14,124 bases of DNA from Halobacteriales archaeon SW_9_67_24 (GTDB taxonomy: Archaea > Halobacteriota > Halobacteria > Halobacteriales > Halococcaceae). Numbering within the stretch: position 1 is the stretch's first letter; each line of letters starts with the position of its first letter. The DNA lies in contig PXSV01000180.1 of the NCBI GenBank assembly GCA_003022685.1, positions 1 through 14,124 of the forward strand. The letters run 5' to 3'. The notes beneath the pieces are model-generated. The model searched no databases. It was given only the letters and a program-made list of their open reading frames with translations, and was not told the origin of the DNA. Shown here one piece after another: positions 7,623 through 13,193 of this stretch. A program made the translations under genes and the position numbers.

Positions 7623-8830
7623 TCACAGCAGTTCGATGAGGGTGATCGTCCCGTAGCCGAGACCGAGCGCGAGCGCCAGCGACCCGACCCACCCCAGCAC
7701 CGTATAGCCCATCTTCCGGCGGCTGACGCCGCTGCCGCCCGCCGCGAAGCCGCTGCCGACGACCGCGCTGACGATGATCTCGTTGAACGACACCGGGATC
7801 CCGAAGACGACCGCGGTCTGGGCGATCGCGAAGGAGGGGATGAGCGCCGCGATCGAGCGCCGCGGGCCGAGCGAGGAGTAGTCCTGGGCGATCGCCTTGA
7901 TCATCCGGGGCGCGCCCATCCACGAGCCGGCGAGCAGGCCGATCCCGCCAAAGACGAGCAACGCGAGCAACGACACCGAAAACGGCAGCGTCGTCCCCTG
8001 AAACGCGGCGAGCAGCGGCCCGACCGCGAGCCCGACCTGGCTCCCGCCCGCCGAGAACGCCACGAGACCGCCGAGCGCCAGCAGGAAGTGGCGTTCGGCG
8101 CTGTCGGTTCCGGAGCCGAGGTCCCGGACGAGCGCGCTCGCGACGAGACCGGCGACGGCGATCGACGCGAGTGCCAACCCGATCGTCGTCGATGTCGGGA
8201 GCTCCGTCGCCACGGCGGCGGCGATCGACGCCCCGCCGGAGCCCGATCCGAGCAGGGTGAAGGGGATGTTGGCAACGATGAGTCCGACGACCGCGCCGAG
8301 AACCGGGACGGTGTAGCGCTCGGGGATCGCTTCGTGTCGGAGCGTCCGTGCGGTGGCGTAGGCGACGCCGCCGCCGACGAACGGCGTGAGCACCCACAGC
8401 GTGCCGACCTCGGCGTATTTCGACCACACCGGGCTCCCGCCGAGGCCGAGTCCGACGCCGACGACCGCCCCCGTCACGGTGAACGCGGTGGCGATCGGAT
8501 ACCCGGTGAAGATGCCGACCGCGACGAGCGTCGCCGCGACCAGGAGGAGCACCGTCGCAGCCGTCGGCGAGAGCGAGATCCCGCCGACCAGTCCCGTGCC
8601 GACGGCGTCCGCGACGTTCGCGCCCTGGAGCACCGCGCCGAGGAAGCCGAGGATGCCGACGAGAAAGCCCGCACGCATGACCGAGATGGCGCGTGCGCCC
8701 ACGGCGGGCGCGAAGGGCGTCGATCCCGACGACCCTGCACTCCGGCCGCGACCATCCGTCAGTTCGTCCTCCAGTGGGACGCGCCGCCCGTCGACGCACT
8801 GTGTGTCTCGTTTGCGTCCACGCCGGTCAT
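7623..8830 (-). pseudogene. PiT-family inorganic phosphate permease with a broken 5' end (first membrane helix missing)
   Basis: Family members are secondary low-affinity phosphate/anion permeases of the membrane. Homology is clear from AGSSGSTPFAPAVGARAIS (codon at 8738) to the TGA at 7623, with many hydrophobic helices, GAVLQGANVADAVG, FSAGGSQVGLAVGPLLAAF, PRMIKAIAQDYSSLGP and GIPVSFNEIIVSAVVGSGFA. From memory, haloarchaeal relatives have about 25 more N-terminal residues forming a helix that ends ...AWAIGAGSSGS. Here none of the three frames upstream encodes a helix, and no in-frame ATG, GTG or TTG precedes AGSSGST. The ATG at 8830, with a good TATA box, reads 23 polar residues and stops at 8759 in another frame. 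The first in-frame ATG is 8678 (351 residues), which would lose part of the conserved motif. It is either a pseudogene or a shortened protein started at 8678. Confidence 0.6.
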
Positions 8831-8852
8831 GGAGTCGTGTCGATGCGCTCGG

Positions 8853-8859
8853 TAATAAA
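8853..8859 (-). promoter_or_regulatory. TATA box of the PiT permease locus
   Basis: The minus strand reads TTTATTA, the best TATA match in the window, centred 26 nt before the ATG at 8830. It fits a leaderless transcript starting at that ATG, although the ATG's frame closes after 23 codons. A working promoter therefore seems to remain in front of a damaged gene. Confidence 0.6.
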
Positions 8860-8919
8860 CGATCGTTTCCGGCGTCCGTGCGACGGGTGTGGATCGGTGA
8901 AACCGACGGCCGAAACCGT

Positions 8920-9004
8920 TCATAGGGTCGGTTGTCAGTCCTTGCTGTATTTCGCCGACACGGGGTCGGCGAAGACCGGTAGACGGTTACAACCGACCCT
9001 ATCA
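8920..9004. repeat. Palindromic intergenic element, copy A (85 bp)
   Basis: Outer arms ATAGGGTCGGTTGT (8922-8935) and ACAACCGACCCTAT (8989-9002) pair perfectly over 14 bp. Within is a second hairpin, TTCGCCGAC (8951-8959) with GTCGGCGAA (8965-8973), 9 bp around a 5-nt loop. The right end contains the TGA of the aldehyde dehydrogenase gene (9004-9002), followed in frame by TAG. Copy B (12295-12380) shares 21 of 24 bases at the left end and 27 of 31 at the right end, while the centres differ. No target-site duplication is visible. It may be a structured terminator or 3' end, or a MITE-like element. The remaining spacer (8831-8919) holds only the PiT promoter. Confidence 0.85.
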
Positions 9005-10522
9005 GAGGTTCATGTTGATCGTCTTGGTCTGGGAGTAGTGATCGAGCGTGTCGGCGGCCTGCTCGCGCCCGATCCCGGACTGTTTGTACCCGCCGAAGGG
9101 CTGGCCCGCCGGGAAGTCGTTGTACTGGTTGACCCAGATGTTGCCCGCCTCGATGTCCCGGGCCGCCCGGTTCGCCTTCGAGAGGTCGTTCGTGATGACG
9201 CCCGCCGCGAGGCCGTAGTCGACGTCGTTGGCTTGCTCGATCATTTCGTCGTACTCCGACCACGCGAACACCTCCTCGACCGGGCCGAAGATCTCCTCCT
9301 GGACGGGGGCGGAGTCGTGATCGATGTCGTCGATGACGGTGGGAACGACGAAACAGCCGTCGGCGAGCGCCTCGTTCTCCGGCTGGCTCCCACCAGTCAC
9401 GATCCGTGCGCCGTCCTCGCGGGCCTGGTCGATGTACGAGAGGGTGCGCTCGACCTGCTCTTCGGAGACCTTGGGGCCGAGCCGGGTGTCCTTCGAGAGC
9501 GGATCGCCCATCTCGAGCCCCTCCGCGCTCTCGACGAACGCCTCCATGAACTCCTCGTAGATCTCCTCGTGAACGAACAGCCGCGTGCCCGCGGTACAGC
9601 ACTCACCAGTGTTGTAGAACATCGCGAGCATCATCACCCGGACCGCCTGCTGGATGTCGGCGTCGGGGAACACCACGACGGGGCTCTTCCCGCCGAGTTC
9701 GAGGGTCACGTCGGCAACGTTCTCCGCGGCGGCCTTCATGACCTCCTTGCCGACGGCGGTCGAACCCGTGAAGGAGACCTTCCGGACGTCCTCGTGTTCG
9801 GTGAGCGGCGCACCCGCCTCAGCGCCGTAGCCCGTGACGACGTTGACGACGCCGTCGGGAACCACGTCGTCGATCTCGCGAACGAGTTCGAGTACCGAAA
9901 GGGGAGTCTCCTCGGCGGGTTTGAGGACGACGGCATTGCCCGCCGCGAGCGCCGGCGCGAGCTTCCATGTCGCGATCAGCAATGGGAAGTTCCACGGCAC
10001 GACCGCGCCCACCACCCCATAGGGCTCGCGGATGGTCTGGATCGACTTGCCCGATCCCGATGGGACGGTGTCGCCGCCGTGGGTTCGGGTCGCGCCGGCG
10101 AAGTACCGGAACTGGTCGGCGACGAGGGCGATGTCCGCGCGCGCCTCGCGAATGGGTTTACCGTTGTCGAGGCTCTCGATCCGTGCGAGGTCGCTCCGTC
10201 GGTCCTCGATTCGATCCGCGATCTCGTTGAGGACGCGCTGGCGCTTCGTGGCGTCGGCCTCGGACCACTCGCTCTCGTAGGCGTCCCACGCCGCCGCGAC
10301 GGCGCGATCGATGTCCTCCTCGGTGCCGGCCTGGGCCTCGGCGAGCACTTCTCCCGTGGTAGGGTCGCGCGTCTCGAAGGTCTCGTTCGACGCGCTCGCG
10401 ACGAACTCGCCACCGATGTAGTGCTGTGCGGGTTCGTCGGGAATCAGCTCGTCGCGCGCCTCGCGGTGGCGTTCCCTGATCTCGTCGCGGCTCTCCTCGG
10501 GCGTGCGTGCGTCGGTGGACAT
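9002..10522 (-). CDS. NAD(P)-dependent aldehyde dehydrogenase (betaine-aldehyde dehydrogenase-like)
   Basis: A 506-residue cytoplasmic enzyme of the ALDH superfamily, oxidising an aldehyde to the acid with NAD(P)+. The key residues are present: Asn178 in PWNFP, Lys201 in LKPAEETP, the coenzyme loop FTGSTAVGK (251-259), general base Glu275 in LELGGK, and nucleophile Cys309 in GECCTAGTR; an extra Cys308 sits beside it and the usual GQ is GE. The first 30 or so residues are an acidic, charged extension before the fold at QHYIGGEF. The C-terminal half has EEIFGPV and the late PFGGYKQSGIGRE motif. Similarity is closest to the class that includes betaine aldehyde and other osmolyte or amine-derived aldehydes, but the substrate cannot be told from sequence, and no choline or amine gene is adjacent. 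The ATG at 10522 gives a full-length protein. The stop lies in palindromic element A. Confidence 0.95.
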   Translation of the reverse strand: MSTDARTPEESRDEIRERHREARDELIPDEPAQHYIGGEFVASASNETFETRDPTTGEVLAEAQAGTEEDIDRAVAAAWDAYESEWSEADATKRQRVLNEIADRIEDRRSDLARIESLDNGKPIREARADIALVADQFRYFAGATRTHGGDTVPSGSGKSIQTIREPYGVVGAVVPWNFPLLIATWKLAPALAAGNAVVLKPAEETPLSVLELVREIDDVVPDGVVNVVTGYGAEAGAPLTEHEDVRKVSFTGSTAVGKEVMKAAAENVADVTLELGGKSPVVVFPDADIQQAVRVMMLAMFYNTGECCTAGTRLFVHEEIYEEFMEAFVESAEGLEMGDPLSKDTRLGPKVSEEQVERTLSYIDQAREDGARIVTGGSQPENEALADGCFVVPTVIDDIDHDSAPVQEEIFGPVEEVFAWSEYDEMIEQANDVDYGLAAGVITNDLSKANRAARDIEAGNIWVNQYNDFPAGQPFGGYKQSGIGREQAADTLDHYSQTKTINMNL

Positions 10523-10548
10523 GCATCACGCAAGAGTTGCCGGGGCGT

Positions 10549-10555
10549 GAAAAAC
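10549..10555 (-). promoter_or_regulatory. A/T-rich promoter-like element before aldehyde dehydrogenase
   Basis: The minus strand reads GTTTTTC, centred about 30 nt upstream of the ATG at 10522. It is the only A/T-rich spot in the 84-bp gap between aspS and this gene. The match to a TATA box is only fair. Confidence 0.3.
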
Positions 10556-10584
10556 CGTTCTGATAGTCGTTCCCACGGCCTGCC

Positions 10585-10607
10585 GATCGAATGACGTCGT
10601 CTCGATC
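10585..10607 (-). terminator. Stem-loop abutting the aspS stop
   Basis: Arms GATCGA (10585-10590) and TCGATC (10602-10607) enclose 11 nt; the last arm base is part of the TAG. GATC/CGAT words are common in this GC-rich DNA, so chance is a real alternative, and no T-run follows. Confidence 0.2.
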
Positions 10608-11905
10608 TACGGTGACAGACGCTGGCGATCCCGCGGGAACAGCACCGCCTCCCGGATGTTCGGCAGATCAAGCATCGTCATCACGAGACGCTCGGCACCG
10701 ATCGCCCAGCCCGCGTGGGGCGGCATGCCGTACTCGAACATTTCCGTGTAGTACTCGAACGCCTCGGGGTCGAGCCCCTGCTGTTCGAACCCTTCCACGA
10801 GGTGATCGTGGCGGTGTTCACGCTGGCCGCCCGAGACGAGTTCCATGGTCGGGGCCATCATGTCGAACCCCGTCGAGAGCTCGCCGTCGTCGTGATCCTT
10901 GATGTAGAACGGCTTGATCTCGCTGGGCCAGTCGGTCACGAAGTAGTGCCCGCCGACGTCGCTGCCGAGCGCCTTCTCGCCCTCCGTGGGAAGATCGTCG
11001 CCCCACACCAACTGCTCGTCGAGCTCGCCGGTGGCGTTGATCCGCTCGATCGCCTCCTCGTAGGTCAGCCGTGGGAACGCCTCCTCGGGAACCGAGAAGT
11101 CGTCGTAACCGAGGGTGTCGAGCTGGTCGGTGCAGTTCGCGGCGACGCCCTCGTAGGCCGCTCTGACGACCCGCTCGCACGCGTCCATCGCCTCCTCGTG
11201 GTCGATGAACGCCGACTCGAAGTCGATCGAGGTCGCCTCGTTCAGGTGGCGGGGCGTGTTGTGCTCCTCGGCCCGGAAGATCGGCCCGATCTCGGAGACG
11301 CGCTCCAGACCGCTGCCGACCATCAGCTGCTTGAACAGCTGGGGCGACTGGTTCATGAACGCTTCCTGGCCGAAGTAGGTGATCGGAAACAGTTCGGTCC
11401 CACCTTCAGTGCCGGTGGCGACGATCTTCGGGGTGTTGATCTCGGTACAGCCGAGCTCGCGGAACGCCTCGCGGGCGGCGCGAAGGACCTCGGCGCGGGT
11501 CTCGAAGATCGCCGTTGCCTCCTCGCGTCGGAGGTCGAGCGTGCGGTTGTCGAGCCGGGTGGGAAGTTCGGCCTCGACCTTTTCGGAGGGATCGAGCGGG
11601 AGTTCGGGTTCCGCGGGCGCGATCACCTCGACCGATTCGGGAACGATCTCGACGCCGGTCGGCGCGCGCTCCTCCTCCTCAACGCTGCCGGTGACCCTGA
11701 CGACGCTCTCGCGGGTGAGGTCGGTGCCCGTTTCCACGAGCCCGTCGTCCATCGCGTTCTTCTCGAACTTCACCTGGATTTTTCCCGTCCGATCGCGGAC
11801 GATCAGGAAGGCGATCCCGCCGAGGTCGCGGATCTCGTGAGCCCAGCCCGCAACCGTCACCGACTCGCCCGGCGTGGCCGCGGCGGCGTGCGTTCGGTCC
11901 TGCAT
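10607..11905 (-). CDS. aspS: Aspartyl-tRNA synthetase, archaeal type, predicted non-discriminating (Asp/Asn)
   Basis: This 432-residue class II synthetase charges tRNA with aspartate. The N-terminal OB-fold anticodon domain begins at about VTVAGWAHEIRDLGGIAFL (16-34). The catalytic domain has motif 1 near REAFRELGCTEINTPKI, motif 2 FRAEEHNTPRHLNEATSIDF and motif 3 GWAIGAERLVMTMLDLPNIR near the end. Length and order match archaeal-type AspRS, which lacks the bacterial insertion domain. His23 in GWAHE and Pro82 in RAPTG occupy the positions reported to relax anticodon choice, so it may also make Asp-tRNA(Asn) for GatCAB. The ATG at 11905 is chosen because the protein then starts MQDRTH directly before the OB fold and a CTTAAG lies about 28 nt upstream; an in-frame start at 11956 would overlap the neighbouring gene. 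Confidence 0.96.
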   Translation of the reverse strand: MQDRTHAAAATPGESVTVAGWAHEIRDLGGIAFLIVRDRTGKIQVKFEKNAMDDGLVETGTDLTRESVVRVTGSVEEEERAPTGVEIVPESVEVIAPAEPELPLDPSEKVEAELPTRLDNRTLDLRREEATAIFETRAEVLRAAREAFRELGCTEINTPKIVATGTEGGTELFPITYFGQEAFMNQSPQLFKQLMVGSGLERVSEIGPIFRAEEHNTPRHLNEATSIDFESAFIDHEEAMDACERVVRAAYEGVAANCTDQLDTLGYDDFSVPEEAFPRLTYEEAIERINATGELDEQLVWGDDLPTEGEKALGSDVGGHYFVTDWPSEIKPFYIKDHDDGELSTGFDMMAPTMELVSGGQREHRHDHLVEGFEQQGLDPEAFEYYTEMFEYGMPPHAGWAIGAERLVMTMLDLPNIREAVLFPRDRQRLSP

Positions 11906-11930
11906 GCTGGGAGGATTTCGGAGCCGCGGT

Positions 11931-11936
11931 CTTAAG
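11931..11936 (-). promoter_or_regulatory. TATA-like element before aspS
   Basis: CTTAAG, centred about 28 nt before the ATG at 11905, lies in the 47-bp gap after the amphi-Trp gene. It fits a leaderless or near-leaderless transcript and supports the chosen start. Confidence 0.4.
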
Positions 11937-11952
11937 CGCCGCCCTTCGGCGC
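11936..11952 (-). terminator. Stem-loop directly after the amphi-Trp gene stop
   Basis: Arms GCGCCG and CGGCGC pair over 6 bp with a 5-nt loop, immediately next to the TGA at 11955-11953. It sits between the amphi-Trp stop and the aspS promoter, so it could separate the two transcripts. No T-run is present. Confidence 0.35.
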
Positions 11953-12234
11953 TCACTCGATCGAGAGCCGCCCGCCCCCACCAGCTCCCGACTCGCCCTC
12001 ATCCCATTCGAGCTCGAACTCGACGCTCAGCTCGTCCGGGCCGCCGTTGGTTTCGCGTTCGGCTTTGACCTCGAACGTCGGCCTCGCTGGCGGATCGAGC
12101 GTCACCTGCTGGTCGCCGGCTTCGAGGCCGACCGACTCGCCGGCGTCGAGCCTGTCCGCCACGGTCCGCAGGTAGCTGGCGATCTCGCTCCGCTCCATCG
12201 ACCTCTCGGTTTCGAAAAGCACCTCTTCGGGCAT
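11953..12234 (-). CDS. Amphi-Trp domain-containing small protein
   Basis: A 93-residue acidic protein matching the small amphi-Trp family common in haloarchaea. It begins MPEEVLFETERSMERSEIAS, continues with a helical YLRTVADRLDAGESVGL, then alternating strands QQVTLDPPARPTFEVKAERE and LSVEFELEWDEG, which contains the Trp near the end that gives the domain its name. The tail is Gly-rich (GESGAGGGG). It has no signal peptide or membrane segment, so it is probably cytoplasmic. Family function is unknown; I do not assign one. The ATG at 12234 follows a CTTATA centred 26 nt upstream, so it is probably transcribed alone, downstream of palindromic element B. Confidence 0.88.
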   Translation of the reverse strand: MPEEVLFETERSMERSEIASYLRTVADRLDAGESVGLEAGDQQVTLDPPARPTFEVKAERETNGGPDELSVEFELEWDEGESGAGGGGRLSIE

Positions 12235-12256
12235 ACACTCCCGTACGCACCGATCG

Positions 12257-12262
12257 TATAAG
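12257..12262 (-). promoter_or_regulatory. TATA box of the amphi-Trp gene
   Basis: CTTATA on the minus strand is centred 26 nt before the ATG at 12234, the expected position for a leaderless haloarchaeal mRNA. It lies between palindromic element B and the gene. Confidence 0.55.
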
Positions 12263-12294
12263 AACAGTCGTATCGTTCGGCGTTCAGCAACTCC

Positions 12295-12380
12295 TCATAG
12301 GGTCGGTTGGAAGTCTTTCCGGGATCGGCCGCACGCCATCGTGCGGTCGCACCGGTAAACGCTTCCAACCGACCCTATCA
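12295..12380. repeat. Palindromic intergenic element, copy B (86 bp)
   Basis: Outer arms ATAGGGTCGGTTGGAAG (12297-12313) and its exact reverse complement (12362-12378) pair over 17 bp. Within is a second hairpin, CCGCACG (12329-12335) with CGTGCGG (12340-12346), around a 4-nt loop. The right end contains the TGA of the GGGP synthase-family gene (12380-12378), again followed in frame by TAG. It is the sister of copy A (8920-9004), with like ends but a different centre whose self-complementarity is kept. It separates the upstream gene's 3' end from the promoter of the amphi-Trp gene. Confidence 0.85.
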
Positions 12381-13118
12381 GCGATCGGGTTCGACCCGCT
12401 CGTGGCCGGCTTCCTTCGCGCCACGGACGGTCTCGCGGACCGCATCGCAGCCCTCGTCGTGGACGAGGTCGCCGACGATCACGGTGTCGGCGTGGGTGCC
12501 CATCTCGCGGGCGGAGTCGTAGTCGCCGATTCCGCCGCCGTAGAAGAGAGTGGCGGCGTCGAGCGCGTCGCTCGCGGCGGCCACGATCTCCGGGTCGCCG
12601 AACGTTCCGGAGTATTCGAGGTAGACGATCCCCTGGCCGAACATCCGTTCGGCGACCGTGGCGTAGGCCGCGACCTCTTCGGCGTCGAGATCGCAGTTCG
12701 CCTGGGTGTACTCCGCCACCGAGGAGTCGGGGTTCAACACGATGTACGCCTCGGTGTGGGTGCGGTTCCAGTCGATCTCGGCGTCCATCCGGGCCCACTC
12801 CTTGTGGACGCCGGTCATCCACGCGATGTCGCCGGCGTTGAACACCGTGGGAACGAGATAGCCGTCGAGGCCGTCGGCGTGGACCACGGTCCCCGGGTGG
12901 CTCGGCTCGATGTACACCGGTACGTCGTGCTCCCGGCCGGCGGCGGCACACGGTTCGACGACCTCAGTCATCTTCGCCTCGGTCATCCCGGTCGTACCGC
13001 CGATCTCGATCGCGTCGGTCCCCGTCTCGCAGACGTCAGCGTAGCTCTCGCCGTCGACGAGCGTCTTGTCGGGGTCCAGCTTCACGATGTGGTCCCACTC
13101 CGCCCACGGGGCGCTCAT
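12378..13118 (-). CDS. Putative phosphoglycerol geranylgeranyltransferase (GGGP synthase/PcrB family)
   Basis: A 246-residue TIM-barrel enzyme of the GGGP synthase family, which links geranylgeranyl diphosphate to sn-glycerol-1-phosphate, the first ether bond of archaeal lipids. Visible family blocks are HIVKLDPDK (10-18), the phosphate-type loop IEIGGTTGMT (37-46), VPVYIEPSHPG, YLVPTVFNAGDIAWMTG, YLEYSGTFGDPE and LFYGGGIGDYDSAREM. No signal peptide or membrane segment is seen, as expected for a soluble or membrane-associated enzyme. The ATG at 13118 gives the usual N-terminus and has a TTTTA element 26 nt upstream. PcrB-like relatives can use other polyprenyl chains, so chain length is inferred from the archaeal setting. 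The stop codon lies in palindromic element B. Confidence 0.93.
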   Translation of the reverse strand: MSAPWAEWDHIVKLDPDKTLVDGESYADVCETGTDAIEIGGTTGMTEAKMTEVVEPCAAAGREHDVPVYIEPSHPGTVVHADGLDGYLVPTVFNAGDIAWMTGVHKEWARMDAEIDWNRTHTEAYIVLNPDSSVAEYTQANCDLDAEEVAAYATVAERMFGQGIVYLEYSGTFGDPEIVAAASDALDAATLFYGGGIGDYDSAREMGTHADTVIVGDLVHDEGCDAVRETVRGAKEAGHERVEPDR

Positions 13119-13139
13119 ACCGTTCCCATTCCAGTGTGG

Positions 13140-13147
13140 CCTAAAAC
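13140..13147 (-). promoter_or_regulatory. TATA box of the GGGP synthase-family gene
   Basis: The minus strand reads GTTTTAGG, centred 26 nt before the ATG at 13118, matching the leaderless spacing of the PiT and amphi-Trp promoters. It lies in the 75-bp gap after topA and supports the chosen start. Confidence 0.5.
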
Positions 13148-13193
13148 GTCTTCCGTCACGACGGCGATTCGGATGGTCGTTCGGAGAGGCGTC

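Noticed and set aside
7176..8855. Plus-strand open frame of 559 codons across pantoate kinase and PiT
   Set aside because: It crosses two unrelated genes and their spacer, and its translation is Arg/Asp/Glu-rich low complexity.
8916..9004. Target-site duplication flanking the palindromic element
   Set aside because: Bases outside the tips (CCGT and GAGG in copy A, CTCC and GCGA in copy B) are not repeated, so transposition is unproven.
10559..10575. TGATAGTCGTTCC, thought to be a third copy of the repeat tip
   Set aside because: It lacks the GGGTCGG core and has no paired right arm, so only the TGATAG word is shared.
8693..10594. Plus-strand open frame of 633 codons opposite aldehyde dehydrogenase
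   Set aside because: It is the antisense image of a gene with complete catalytic motifs and has no recognisable domain of its own.
10715..11935. Plus-strand open frame of 406 codons opposite aspS
   Set aside because: It is antisense to aspS; its composition is typical of a shadow frame and it has no conserved motif.
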